Positions 1 to 8,790 of a stretch of DNA of 64,000 bases are shown piece by piece. How positions within the stretch are numbered: position 1 is the stretch's first letter; each line of letters starts with the position of its first letter. The notes under the pieces are model-generated. The model was given only the letters and a program-made list of their open reading frames with translations, was not told the origin of the DNA and searched no databases. Source of the stretch: Desulfosudis oleivorans (GTDB taxonomy: Bacteria > Desulfobacterota > Desulfobacteria > Desulfobacterales > SURF-7); assembly GCA_020723305.1 (NCBI GenBank), contig DYJC01000002.1, positions 124,001 to 188,000 of the forward strand, given 5' to 3'. A program made the position numbers and the translations under genes.

Positions 1-108
1 AGAAACGTGGTTAAATAATTTTTCCGTCCCAGCCGAAAGCCTTGCCAGGGTATCTTCTTCGAAACCTGTCCCGAGAAGGAACAATTCTTTTCCGGTTTTT
101 GTCAGCAT
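1..108 (-). CDS. N-terminal part of an unidentified protein (cut by window edge)
   Basis: An ATG at 106-108 read leftwards opens a frame with no stop to the window edge (36 codons, beginning MLTKTGKELFLLG). A good Shine-Dalgarno AAGGAG lies 6 nt upstream of the ATG. It follows the FAD oxidoreductase stop by about 50 nt on the same strand, so it probably belongs to the same transcript. The visible residues are too few and too generic for a family call. Confidence 0.5.
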   Translation of the reverse strand, partial: MLTKTGKELFLLGTGFEEDTLARLSAGTEKLFNHVS

Positions 109-161
109 GACACGCTCCTTATTCTCAAATATCATTCGTTATCGTTACTTTTGTATATGAA

Positions 162-1259
162 TTACGGATTGTACCCTTTCCAGGAATAGTCATGACCGGG
201 AATCATTGATTTGAATATACTGCAAATAATTTTTCCAAAGATAAAGTTTGAAGGCAAAAAACCGAATATGGATGTTAAGACACCATTGAGACGGCTGATG
301 GCCTTATATTCTTTGATGAGTGGATGTTGTGATAGTAACAGGCTGTATTGTTCTGGCTTGTCAGCAATGATTGCCTGTGCACAGAGCTTCCCGGATAAAG
401 CAGCAGGAAGAATTCCCTCAGCAGTTATAGGATGGCCTACACCCAGGGCATCACCAACAAGGAAGGCGGTTTCATTCTGACATGCATCAAGACGGCCCGG
501 GGTAAACAGGTATTGAAGGCAACCCTTCATGTTTTCGAGCATAGGGTGAGCGCTTACAGGGATGTGGCCGGCAGTTGTAAAAAACGCTTTGGTGTCTTTC
601 CATTTTTTATGAAGCGTCTTAGGCATCAGTGTGGCTGCACCGATGTTTATCCAATCCGTCTTTGCAACGTTCCATGAAAACCCCCTCATATCATTGTGAA
701 ACAAGAATTCTGGGTCTCCCTCTGTGCCCATTCGGCTGGCAGCAATTTCTCTCTTATTTCCCTGAAACTCGAGTTGGAGTGCAGTATATGGTGTTTCCCT
801 TTTTTTAGGAAATAGCGCCTTTGCCACAGGACAGTTGCTTCCGCCAGCACCGACAAGGTATTTTCCCCTAAAAGTACCATCAACAACCCAAAACCCATTA
901 TCCCGCTTGATCTGCCGGACATGATGCCCCTCAATGATGGATGCGCCACTTTTTTTGAGCAGAAAATCATCGAATTCAAAACGCCGAATAAAATACATTG
1001 TTACCTTTGGATGATAGGAGTTTTTCCCATAGTGGAGGTAGGTACTGTTATACTTCCAAAGGATTTTTGGGTAGGATTCAGGTGAATATCCTATCACATC
1101 CCACACAGGAGGGCTGACCCATCCGACACACTGCTTGTCGCGGGGAAACTTTGCCTTGTCAATAACAAGTGTTTCTAATCCTGTTTTGATAAGATTCCGG
1201 GCACATGTGCTTCCTGCCGGTCCTCCGCCCACAATAATCGCATCATATGTGCTCATCAT
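162..1259 (-). CDS. FAD-dependent oxidoreductase, geranylgeranyl-reductase-like family
   Basis: Protein of 365 aa with an N-terminal Rossmann dinucleotide fold (IIVGGGPAG, residues 8-16) and the family's C-terminal flavin-binding GD motif (VGDALGVGHP, near residue 270) followed by a glycine-rich helix start. Length and motif order fit the geranylgeranyl reductase/FixC-like branch of flavoproteins, which reduce isoprenoid or other hydrophobic double bonds or act as dehydrogenases; the substrate cannot be read from sequence. GGAGG lies just upstream of the tandem ATGATG, so either Met may be used. The gene lies directly downstream of a TetR gene, and its own promoter carries a perfect 20-bp palindrome, which suggests TetR control. 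Confidence 0.8.
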   Translation of the reverse strand: MMSTYDAIIVGGGPAGSTCARNLIKTGLETLVIDKAKFPRDKQCVGWVSPPVWDVIGYSPESYPKILWKYNSTYLHYGKNSYHPKVTMYFIRRFEFDDFLLKKSGASIIEGHHVRQIKRDNGFWVVDGTFRGKYLVGAGGSNCPVAKALFPKKRETPYTALQLEFQGNKREIAASRMGTEGDPEFLFHNDMRGFSWNVAKTDWINIGAATLMPKTLHKKWKDTKAFFTTAGHIPVSAHPMLENMKGCLQYLFTPGRLDACQNETAFLVGDALGVGHPITAEGILPAALSGKLCAQAIIADKPEQYSLLLSQHPLIKEYKAISRLNGVLTSIFGFLPSNFIFGKIICSIFKSMIPGHDYSWKGYNP

Positions 1260-1414
1260 TTCCTATGCCTCCACTGAAGCAACCTTTGATAGAATCTAAT
1301 AATGGTTATGAGATGTATTCTTGCATTGTTAAAAGAATCCGACTCAATGCCAATGGCTTATCGGGTAATAGTATGGATATTAAAAAGTTTTTAACTAAAA
1401 TATGATCATGTTCA

Positions 1415-1459
1415 ATTATGAATATATTCATAATTTACAAAAACTGATTTATTTGTCAA
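1415..1459 (-). promoter_or_regulatory. Promoter with 20-bp palindromic operator upstream of the FAD oxidoreductase
   Basis: On the minus strand TTGACA (1454-1459) is followed after 16 nt by TAAATT (1432-1437). Overlapping and running downstream of the -10 is a perfect palindrome, ATTATGAATATATTCATAAT (1415-1434). Position and symmetry fit a TetR-type operator blocking RNA polymerase; the TetR gene just upstream is the obvious candidate. The binding partner is inferred. Confidence 0.6.
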
Positions 1460-1549
1460 GGTTTTTTATCATAATTTAAAATGCAAGGGGGCTGTGAACA
1501 ATGAGAGGGCTGTGGTTACAAAAAATTCAATTATAACTTGTCATTCTTT

Positions 1550-2176
1550 TCAATAACCAAGCTCATCAATCAGCGCTCTAGTCATTTGGACAAAATTGTG
1601 TTTTGCTGCTTCAATCTCATTAAAATAGCCTTTAATATATTTAAACCAGCAGAACATAAAAGCGCTGTATATTGTCATGGCTGCAACATCTTCGGAAAAC
1701 CGGGCTTTCAGTTTTTTATTGTTTTTACCTTTTTTAAGAATAGCAGAAATGATACCGATGATATAAAAGTCTATTTCATCCACTTGGCTTGTCAGATTAT
1801 TTTTAGGGCTTGATGGGCCGTCATCAGGAGGTAAAAAAATGGCCGACAGGCTTTCCTGCTGCAAGCGCCGGTCCAAAGGTATACTTTGAAAAATGAAATC
1901 AAACAAAAGCAGAACTTCATCTAAGGGATCATCCAGATGGTTTTCCACTTGAAAACGATCGATGTTCTGCATGGCATTTTCCCGGATGATTGCCGCCAGC
2001 AGATGTTCCTTTGAGGGGAAATAATTATACACCGTCCCGGTTCCCATTTCCGCTTCTTGGGCGATTTGGTTGATGGTGGTTTTCCGGAAGCCATGGCGGC
2101 TGAATAAATCAAAGGCAACGTCGAGAATCCGCTCCCGATTCCGAAGCTTTTTCGTTTCCCTTACGGATATCTTCAT
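1550..2176 (-). CDS. TetR/AcrR family transcriptional regulator
   Basis: The N-terminal helix-turn-helix is clear: RERILDVAFDLFSRHGFRKT followed by the recognition region with GTGTVYNYFPSKEHLL, within residues 12-60 of a 208-aa protein. The rest is a divergent all-helical ligand-binding domain. The frame is open further upstream, but the ATG at 2176 has GGGAG 6 nt before it and gives the normal family N-terminus, so it is preferred. Likely target is the palindromic operator at 1415-1434 in front of the downstream oxidoreductase. A shared promoter module lies at 2243-2271. The ligand is unknown. Confidence 0.88.
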   Translation of the reverse strand: MKISVRETKKLRNRERILDVAFDLFSRHGFRKTTINQIAQEAEMGTGTVYNYFPSKEHLLAAIIRENAMQNIDRFQVENHLDDPLDEVLLLFDFIFQSIPLDRRLQQESLSAIFLPPDDGPSSPKNNLTSQVDEIDFYIIGIISAILKKGKNNKKLKARFSEDVAAMTIYSAFMFCWFKYIKGYFNEIEAAKHNFVQMTRALIDELGY

Positions 2177-2242
2177 TATGCTCCCATTATAGCGTGTGTC
2201 AACGGTAGGACTGGGTGAATTCAAGGAACAAGACTGGATACG

Positions 2243-2271
2243 AACATATGTGAAAGCAGTTTATGTGTCAA
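2243..2271 (-). promoter_or_regulatory. Shared promoter module, copy A
   Basis: On the minus strand: TTGACA, 17-bp spacer CATAAACTGCTTTCACA, TATGTT. It is one of six copies in the window with a conserved spacer. The -10 lies 67 nt upstream of the TetR start. A second TTGACA at 2197-2202, followed after only 5 nt by TATAAT (2186-2191), lies between this module and the gene. Confidence 0.7.
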
Positions 2272-2289
2272 CAACATTGCTCATGTAAT

Positions 2290-2317
2290 CCGTTCCTACA
2301 CCCGAGTGTAGGAACGG
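2290..2317. other. Perfect 11-bp hairpin
   Basis: CCGTTCCTACA, loop CCCGAG, TGTAGGAACGG: a perfect stem between the stop of the nitronate monooxygenase and promoter copy A. There is no T-run on either side, so it is not a classical intrinsic terminator, but it could end or stabilise the upstream minus-strand transcript. Confidence 0.6.
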
Positions 2318-2342
2318 AAAGAATGGATGGGATGCACTGGGG

Positions 2343-3485
2343 TTATTTCACCTTTACGTCTTGGGGCAACCGTGTGGCCAGAATATCTGCTGCGGTTTCC
2401 ACCATTTCGGATACAACTGCGGCAGCCGGTTTGATCTCATGGATCAGACCCGACACCTGACCGGCAAAGCCGCCGATATGATCAATTTTTCCTGCTTTGA
2501 TGAAACCGCCGAGAAGGGCAGAGGCCAGCAGTACTTGAAATGGAAAAGGCAGTGCCTCCAGACCGGATTTGTCCCATAGATCATGAAAGCGTGTGTAGCT
2601 GGCCCGGGAGGTTTTACCGGTATAGAGTTTGCTGACGCGGGTATCCTCATCCGTGGATTCCACGATGCGCTGCTTGCACAAATCCATGGCGCCGCCTTCA
2701 TGGGTGGCGAGAAAGCGCGTGCCCACCCAGACACCGATGCAGCCCATGGCCAGGGCCGCGGCCAACCCCCGGCCGTCTCCGATACCTCCGGCGGCAAGAA
2801 CCGGAACCGGCGCTGCCGCGTCAATGGCTTGGGGAAGAAGTGCCATGGTTCCGATGCGGCCTGTATGACCTCCGCCCTCATGACCCTGTGCGACCACAAG
2901 ATCTACGCCGGATTCAGCCATCCGTTTTGCGTTTCGGGCATTGCCCGTGATTCCCAGCACCTTCATGCCCTGGCTGTGGGCATCGGCCACCATGAAACCG
3001 GGATTTCCCAGGCCTGCGCAAAACAAAGGCACCTTTTCCTCCAGAATAATATCGATTGCTTCTTTCGGCCGCATGGTAGTGGTGTTGGTAGGCACCATCA
3101 GGTCTGTATCCGGCAGGTCCAATTCCTCTTTTATCTTCGCAAACCAGGTCCGATGTTTTTCCGGCATCATCTTCAGGACTTCCGTAAGGGGCATTTCATC
3201 ACCGCCTATAGAACCTTCCGGCAGGTTCTTCGGCAGAAGCAGATCAACGCCAAATGGCTTGGATGTTTGGTCTTTAATCTCCTTGATGGCGGTGCGCAGT
3301 TCTTTCAGTTTGAAACCCGCTCCACCCAGAACTCCCAATCCGCCCGCCTCGGATACGGCCACCACCAGCTCCACTGGCGCGCCGTTGGGTTCGCCGATCA
3401 GGGTCGGCCCCATGCCGGCGCTGATGATCGGATATTCAATCCCCAACATGTCGCACAACCTTGTTCGCAATTGTCTTCTTGCCAT
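2343..3485 (-). CDS. Nitronate monooxygenase / 2-nitropropane dioxygenase family flavoprotein
   Basis: 380 aa, FMN-dependent TIM barrel. Seen: N-terminal GIEYPIISAGMG (FMN-binding start), AGGLGVLGG near residue 50, QGHEGGGHTGR near residue 200 with the family's conserved His, and the phosphate-binding segment AAGGIGDGRGLAAALAMGC near 235-255. Known members oxidise alkyl nitronates or act as FabK-type enoyl reductases; this sequence is closer to the NMO/class I type by its GGHTGR segment, but the substrate is inferred. AGGAGGT lies 4 nt before the ATG. Transcribed alone, divergent from the MBL lipoprotein. Confidence 0.85.
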   Translation of the reverse strand: MARRQLRTRLCDMLGIEYPIISAGMGPTLIGEPNGAPVELVVAVSEAGGLGVLGGAGFKLKELRTAIKEIKDQTSKPFGVDLLLPKNLPEGSIGGDEMPLTEVLKMMPEKHRTWFAKIKEELDLPDTDLMVPTNTTTMRPKEAIDIILEEKVPLFCAGLGNPGFMVADAHSQGMKVLGITGNARNAKRMAESGVDLVVAQGHEGGGHTGRIGTMALLPQAIDAAAPVPVLAAGGIGDGRGLAAALAMGCIGVWVGTRFLATHEGGAMDLCKQRIVESTDEDTRVSKLYTGKTSRASYTRFHDLWDKSGLEALPFPFQVLLASALLGGFIKAGKIDHIGGFAGQVSGLIHEIKPAAAVVSEMVETAADILATRLPQDVKVK

Positions 3486-3562
3486 AAGACCTCCTTATGA
3501 ATGGTTGCTTGCTTCATTTTTTTCTGTCCAGTTTTATGTGTTCATGCTAAAAGATAGATGCT

Positions 3563-4513
3563 ATGAAACAGATGCTGCTATTTTTTGGATTCATTTTTCT
3601 GGGAAGTTGCACCCCAAGTATGGATTTATATAAAGAAAAACTGTTTTCCGCAACAACGGATTCAAGTCCGGCCGTCCGCGCGGTCTGGATGGGAACCGCC
3701 GGGCTGTATGTCAGTGATGGTGAAACCGGCTTTTTCATTGATCCGTTTGTGAGCCGTTACGGTCTTCTGAAAGTGATCTGCGGTTTCTCCCTTCCTCCGA
3801 TGAAGCCTGAGATTCAGGACTGGATCCAAAAGGTGGGCGGCGAAAATGCACAGGCGGTCATTGTCAGTCATTCTCATTATGATCATGCCCTGGATGCGCC
3901 TTTTTTTGCAGAGAAAACCGGCGCCGTGCTGGTGGGATCGGCTTCTACCATCCAGATCGGCCGGGGCGCCGGGCTGCCGGAAAAACAGATGCGGGTGGTG
4001 CAGCCTGGTGAACACTATGCGATAGGCCGCTTTGAGATCACTTTCATCAAAAGCCGTCACAGCAAGGCTGTTCTGGGCCGCATTCCATGGCCGGGGGAAA
4101 TCACAAACCCCCTGATCCAGCCTGCGGCAGCTTCAGACTATCGTCTGGGCGAAACTTTTGTTATTCATGTGTCGCATCCCAAGGGCAGCTTCGTTCATAT
4201 GGGAAGCGCCGGATTCATCGAAGGCATGTTTGCGGGCATGAAGGCAGATACAATATTCCTGAGCATCGCGGGAAGAGAAGATACGCGTGAATTATTACGC
4301 CAGTCTGCCGCAAGCCTCCAGTCAAAACAGATCATACCGATCCATTTTGATAATTTTTTTCAACCCCTGGACAAGGAGATGTCTTTTCTGCTGGGTGCGG
4401 ATCTGCCGGAATTTATTCAAACCACGGCTGCATTCAACCCGGATATGGTTGTGCGCACACTTCCCATTGGACAAACAACCGTTTTGCTTCCATTTAGAAA
4501 ACCATTAGAATAG
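3563..4513 (+). CDS. Metallo-beta-lactamase-fold hydrolase, predicted lipoprotein
   Basis: 316 aa. A short hydrophobic N-terminus ending in the lipobox FLGSC (Cys near residue 16) predicts a lipid-anchored periplasmic protein. The zinc motif HSHYDHALD near residue 105, HMGS near 213 and a C-terminal PIHFDNF near 262 match the MBL-fold hydrolase family (UlaG/RomA-like branch). Phospholipase, lactonase or N-acyl ethanolamine hydrolase activities occur in this branch; none can be assigned here. It is the only plus-strand gene in the first 25 kb and converges on the CocE pseudogene. Confidence 0.8.
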   Translation: MKQMLLFFGFIFLGSCTPSMDLYKEKLFSATTDSSPAVRAVWMGTAGLYVSDGETGFFIDPFVSRYGLLKVICGFSLPPMKPEIQDWIQKVGGENAQAVIVSHSHYDHALDAPFFAEKTGAVLVGSASTIQIGRGAGLPEKQMRVVQPGEHYAIGRFEITFIKSRHSKAVLGRIPWPGEITNPLIQPAAASDYRLGETFVIHVSHPKGSFVHMGSAGFIEGMFAGMKADTIFLSIAGREDTRELLRQSAASLQSKQIIPIHFDNFFQPLDKEMSFLLGADLPEFIQTTAAFNPDMVVRTLPIGQTTVLLPFRKPLE

Positions 4514-4538
4514 ATGGAAGGAACGCTTTTTTGTCCGA

Positions 4539-5719
4539 TTACCGGACATTAAAATCACGATCATATCGTCTTTCTTTCCCTTTTGTAACAAAGTAGTTTG
4601 ATGGACGATTTGCAAAATGTATATTCGTCTCACCGCCTCCAAAATCCAGGGTTGAGTCAATAAGTGGAATGGTCAGCCTGGACATATACTGCGGGGAACT
4701 ATACACATTTACTTTCCCGAATGAAAGAGCTGAAAAGTGAGCATATGGAAAATCATAATATAATGACTCGGTGCAGGCGATTTCCAACCGTATACGATGG
4801 CCTGTAAGAAAAAGATTAGCCACTGGCCAGATTTCAATAAGAAACTCATAGATTTCACCACGGTTTAACAGTTCCTTTTCAACATGAGGATGAAATGGGC
4901 GATATGGGAGTGATCGGTTATTATCGATTGCTTTATGTGAAGCTTTAAGCCACCCTCTGGATAATACTTTGTAGCTCCCATCCTCGTCTTCGTCGCAAAA
5001 TTTCACATAGAAATTCGTATCACGGGCGCTACAGGATGCATAGAGGGTCAAAACGATATGCCCGGTTATTTCTGCTTCCGAACATAAGATACGACTTCGA
5101 TAAATCAGTTGTGATCTGCCGAAATGTCCTAGTGAAAATATCCATGACAGATATGAGAGATCTCTTTCCTTTGAATCCGGTTTCTCTAAGCTAAGCTGTC
5201 CGAATTTGCCATGATCTCCTATTGGTCTAAGAAATAAATCGGTATATTGTGTTCTCCAAAGATGGAAAATTCTCCTCCGCTATGACCTGATCCTCGGGAG
5301 TCTGCAATCACATGAACATATCCTCGGCTTACAAAAAAATTGATGTCGCCCGCCTCATTGCACAAGCTGGGAGAATCGCTTCCCTGAAGTTCCTTCGTAT
5401 AACTGGACATGGCAAGAAGGGCCGGATATTTACCCTCCTGGTTTGGTTGGTAAATGTCTAAGGAGATTTGATTGCCATCTGATATAGTGATATAAACATC
5501 TCTTTGAGTTACAACACCAAACATTGGAGCTGACAACTCCGGGCTCACCGGCTTTTCATTATAAGGGTATTGAGGCGCTGATTTACACCTGAAATCAGCC
5601 GGTTTTGGCGGAGTCCGTTGAATGTTGAATCGTTTCAATCTTTTTTCTCCTCTATCGCTTGGTTTTATTGAAATATGACAGTATAGAATCTTCACATTGG
5701 AGTTACAGGGTTTTTGCAA
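4539..5719 (-). pseudogene. CocE/NonD-family hydrolase lacking its catalytic core
   Basis: The N-terminal part (about 5222-5719) has the family start VYITISDGNQISLDIYQP, SSYTKE and DSRGSGHSGGEF. It stops at TAG 5219-5221. In a frame offset by one, a second part (about 5260 to 4539) carries the region WRTQYTDLFLRP and the C-terminal jelly-roll domain typical of X-Pro dipeptidyl-peptidase/CocE proteins (ITGHIVLTLYASCSARD, GHRIRLEIACTE). The two halves meet near 5240-5260. The whole middle of the alpha/beta hydrolase domain, including the nucleophile Ser, is missing (about 350 aa retained against a usual 550-650). A frameshifting internal deletion is the simplest explanation. Last member of the MarR-led hydrolase operon. 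Confidence 0.8.
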
Positions 5720-6545
5720 ACCACCCTACAACCACCGGAAGAAATGCTGGAAGATATTCCATCGGCAGGAAGTGCCCTCCCGGAACAATCTGGAGTAACG
5801 CCCCCTGAGATGAAATTTTTTCTGCAAGTTTCGCACAATGCGACGGAGGGAATAAAAGGTCCGATTCGCCGGTAACGATCGTCAACGGTGTCGACAACTC
5901 CTTAAACTCCTTCCCTGGCCGGTAATCGACAAATGAAATCCAGCTTCCCATTGAGTAATACCAAACCATGAGCGGGTCATTTTTGATCGATCGCAGCAGG
6001 TTTTGGCTTTCGACCACATGATTCCAGTTCACCAGCACTTTCAGCGGTACCGGTAATTTAGAGATTATCCGGGCAGCACCGCGGAAATATCGAACCAGGA
6101 ATTGTACAATGGCTGGGAACCTCGTGGGGATGTGCAAGTCTTGCGATATATCCATCGCGCCGTGGCAAAAAGTGGATTTGATGCGACTTTCGTTCAGGGT
6201 CGCATACAGAGCGTAGGTCCCACCAAGGCTGCTTCCCAGGACCCCGATTCTTTCACTGAATCGGGCTGCGGCATGTGAAATAATGACGGAGACGCAATCC
6301 ACGACTTCATGGAATTCGAACCTTCCCCTGGGGCCATCGCTCCGCCCCAGTCCCGGTGGGTCGATCCCGATCACTGTAAAACCGCTGTCCGCCAGCGCGC
6401 CGAGGAATTCGGCATAAAGTCCGGCGTAGCAACCCATGCCGGGGATGAACAGGATCACGGGCATGTCTGCGGTGTTTGGATACACATCAATGTGAATTTT
6501 TTTACCGTTCAAGAGGACATGTGCAAATTCCGGTTTACTTCCCAT
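5703..6545 (-). CDS. Alpha/beta hydrolase (lysophospholipase-like)
   Basis: 280 aa from the chosen ATG at 6545, which has AGGAG 8 nt upstream; a GTG at 6596 would add 17 residues but has no clear ribosome-binding site. Fold landmarks: FIPGMGCYAGLYAEF (oxyanion region), IDPPGLGRSDGPRGR, nucleophile elbow GSSLGG near residue 104, acid TGESDLLFPP near 229, base His in GGHFLPMEY near 258. This is a complete Ser-Asp-His triad, so activity is likely; the substrate is unknown. Its end overlaps the start of the CocE pseudogene, so they were co-translated. Confidence 0.82.
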   Translation of the reverse strand: MGSKPEFAHVLLNGKKIHIDVYPNTADMPVILFIPGMGCYAGLYAEFLGALADSGFTVIGIDPPGLGRSDGPRGRFEFHEVVDCVSVIISHAAARFSERIGVLGSSLGGTYALYATLNESRIKSTFCHGAMDISQDLHIPTRFPAIVQFLVRYFRGAARIISKLPVPLKVLVNWNHVVESQNLLRSIKNDPLMVWYYSMGSWISFVDYRPGKEFKELSTPLTIVTGESDLLFPPSHCAKLAEKISSQGALLQIVPGGHFLPMEYLPAFLPVVVGWFAKTL

Positions 6546-6570
6546 AAGTTTATCTCCTAACAGTTTATTA

Positions 6571-6714
6571 TCAGCCGATAGATGAATAGATCTCACGGCA
6601 GTCTGTCCGCCGGAAGATGACCGCGATCCAGAAATGCCAGAGCGGACCGAAGATCACCGCTGCTGTTACTAAGATATTCTCCAACATTGAATTTTCTGTT
6701 CGTTTGATTTTCAT
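6571..6714 (-). CDS. Small predicted membrane protein, 47 aa
   Basis: A short frame between two hydrolase genes: ATG at 6714 with AAGGAG 7 nt upstream, stop at 6571-6573. The translation begins MKIKRTENSMLENILV. It has one hydrophobic span of about 21 residues (near 14-34) followed by Arg-Arg, as in a single-pass membrane peptide with a positively charged cytosolic flank. The tight spacing to both neighbours (35 and 25 nt) and the strong Shine-Dalgarno support a real gene in the operon. No family recognised. Confidence 0.55.
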   Translation of the reverse strand: MKIKRTENSMLENILVTAAVIFGPLWHFWIAVIFRRTDCREIYSSIG

Positions 6715-6749
6715 GACTTTTCTCCTTTGTCAGTATGACTCACCTTATT

Positions 6750-8027
6750 TCAATCCGCCACATCCGGCAAAATTTTCTTTTCACTATGAACCGGCCATTT
6801 CACAGAAGAGGTTTTAAACCTTTGCTTCAAGTTGCTATGGGATTCATCAAAAACATCTTTTTGAAGCGCTGCAGTAAGCTCTTTGATCCAATTGATCATG
6901 AAACCGACGACGAGGGGGAAGTTTCCGAATCCCACATGGTTTTCCGCATGCTCATGACTTGTGAATATTCTTGCGGTAAATGATCTGACGTTTTTCAGCT
7001 TTTGGGATTGTTTGTAAAAATGGGAAAGCGGTACAAAATGATCATGTGTGCTGGTTATCAATAAAAAATCCTGCCTGACAAGATGTGAAATCCGTTTCAT
7101 TGAATACAATTTCAGCTTCTGAAAATATTCATATGGAGTTTTTGTACCCAGAACATACATGCCGTGTTCAATACCCCATCCGGCATAGGAATCTTTTTTC
7201 ATTTTTATTTCTGCTATGGAATTGATTGCTCCCGCGGCTTTCATCCACAGTAGTATTTTCAGGAGGATTTCCAGAAATTTGCCACGGCGGGAGAGAACCG
7301 TATCCAGAAAATCGTACATGACTCCCCATGCAATGACCCGCTTGACCCGCTGTTCATATATCGCAGCTCTCGGTGCGAGATAGCCTCCAAGAGACAGACC
7401 AATCAAAGTGACATCCTCTAAATTGAAAAAGTCCAGAACTGCTTTGACCGGTTTTTCATATTCATGGGTCATCCGGATGTTGTTTTTGAACAATGCTTCC
7501 CCCTGACCCGGACCTTCAAACAGATACAATTCCAGTCCGGCAGTGCGGAAAAAGTCGATGATCGGGATCAGTTCCTCCTTGATCGCATCAAATCCCAGAT
7601 GCATCACCACCACATTTCTTCCGGCTTTTTTTTCCGCAGGATTCACCTGCCATGCCGGCAAATAAGCGTTCTCATAAGGGACGTGGAATTCCTTGATGAT
7701 ATTGTTTTTAAATTCATCCTGATAAATTTCATGAATCAGGTCGACATATTGATTATAAGTGGCGCTTTTGTCCGCGTCATCCGGTGAAATATAAAAATTG
7801 GCAGCCCTGTAATATGCTGCGGCATGCATGATTCTCTTTTCCGATTGTGCGGTGGCCGCCAGGTCTAAAAATATGCTTTTCCAGTCATCGAGGGTTTTGA
7901 TTTTTCCGGAAGCCGTCTTTATTTCGTCCAGATCCCCGCCGAATACCGAATAAACACGATTGAACTGATAGTTCATGTTGGGCTCAACATGAAAATAGTG
8001 TGTGCCGATATGAAATTTTTTCTTCAT
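6750..8027 (-). CDS. Alpha/beta hydrolase of the esterase FrsA/DUF1100-like type
   Basis: 425 aa: an N-terminal helical region (about residues 40-130) precedes the hydrolase fold. Landmarks: VVMHLGFDAIKEEL, LFEGPGQGEAL, nucleophile GLSLGGYLAPR near residue 215, acid STHDHFVP and a base-containing SHEHAENH near the C-terminus. Long N-terminal helical extensions of this sort occur in FrsA and 2,6-dihydroxypseudooxynicotine-hydrolase relatives. Start ATG has AGGAGAAAGA upstream. Stop of the TudS-like gene is 15 nt upstream, so they share a transcript. The substrate is not known. Confidence 0.8.
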   Translation of the reverse strand: MKKKFHIGTHYFHVEPNMNYQFNRVYSVFGGDLDEIKTASGKIKTLDDWKSIFLDLAATAQSEKRIMHAAAYYRAANFYISPDDADKSATYNQYVDLIHEIYQDEFKNNIIKEFHVPYENAYLPAWQVNPAEKKAGRNVVVMHLGFDAIKEELIPIIDFFRTAGLELYLFEGPGQGEALFKNNIRMTHEYEKPVKAVLDFFNLEDVTLIGLSLGGYLAPRAAIYEQRVKRVIAWGVMYDFLDTVLSRRGKFLEILLKILLWMKAAGAINSIAEIKMKKDSYAGWGIEHGMYVLGTKTPYEYFQKLKLYSMKRISHLVRQDFLLITSTHDHFVPLSHFYKQSQKLKNVRSFTARIFTSHEHAENHVGFGNFPLVVGFMINWIKELTAALQKDVFDESHSNLKQRFKTSSVKWPVHSEKKILPDVAD

Positions 8028-8042
8028 ATTCTTTCTCCTGTG

Positions 8043-8732
8043 TTACAAGATTACAGTACTGCTTTTCCCATCCATCTCCGCAATCAGGTCATGACAAAGG
8101 AACCGGATATCCATCTTTCTCTGCTTGAGTTTCCGTTGAAGAGCCTGGATAAAAAGCCCTTTGCCGTTTATCAGGCATTCCAGCACAACCTTGTTGGCAT
8201 CCGTGATTGTTACCGTATGGATGTCAATATTCGCCAGGACTTCAAATGATTTTTTGAAATCCAGGGTTTTCTTCACACCGCAGGTGGGAGAACCGTCAAT
8301 TCCGACAACCCCTATAATAGAGAATGCTGAATCCAGATAATCCTGAATCCGGCATGCCACCTGCGAAGCAATACGCCCGTAAACCAATTTTGTGTAAAGC
8401 AGCATCCATGGGACAATGATATGACGAAGTGTGTAGAGAACGGTTCCTTTTGCGCCATATGCCATCAGCAGCAATTGCTTGGTGACCCCGCCCCATGCGA
8501 TCTGTTCCGGGCAGGGCATCTGAACCATACCCAAATCCTGCTCAATACACTGGGAAAGGATTTCCGCAATACAGCCTCCTCTGCATGCGCCTCCGGGATA
8601 CCTGGTATTCTCATTCAGAATGCAGTGAGAAAGAAAAACAACCTTCCTTGCCCGTTTATCTTTGATACGACACAGCAATTTTTGGTATTTGTCATGTATG
8701 GTCTTACAGCGGTTCGAGGGGCGGGTTATCAT
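8043..8732 (-). CDS. TudS-related (DUF523/CD3072-like) putative desulfidase
   Basis: 229 aa. The segments VVFLSHCILNENTR, MVQMPCPEQIAWGG and VVGIDGSPTCGV match the TudS/DUF523 family, whose characterised member removes sulfur from 2-thiouracil using a [4Fe-4S] cluster held by three Cys. Candidate ligands here are the Cys of HCILNEN, MPCPEQ and PTCGV. Family members of the CD3072 branch are uncharacterised. It is the second gene of the MarR-led operon, next to hydrolases, so a role in detoxifying or salvaging a sulfur-containing compound is possible but inferred. Confidence 0.75.
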   Translation of the reverse strand: MITRPSNRCKTIHDKYQKLLCRIKDKRARKVVFLSHCILNENTRYPGGACRGGCIAEILSQCIEQDLGMVQMPCPEQIAWGGVTKQLLLMAYGAKGTVLYTLRHIIVPWMLLYTKLVYGRIASQVACRIQDYLDSAFSIIGVVGIDGSPTCGVKKTLDFKKSFEVLANIDIHTVTITDANKVVLECLINGKGLFIQALQRKLKQRKMDIRFLCHDLIAEMDGKSSTVIL

Positions 8733-8790
8733 GGGTTTTGTCCGGACACTATTTATTGTTTATTAGCTAAACCTTAATGGCAAAAATTTT

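Noticed and set aside
2290-2317. Hairpin as a rho-independent terminator
   Set aside because: The stem is perfect, but neither strand has the following T-run.
2583-3500. 305-codon open frame on the plus strand antisense to the nitronate monooxygenase
   Set aside because: Its translation matches no family, and the opposite strand has a clear FMN-binding protein with its own ribosome-binding site. A shadow of codon usage.
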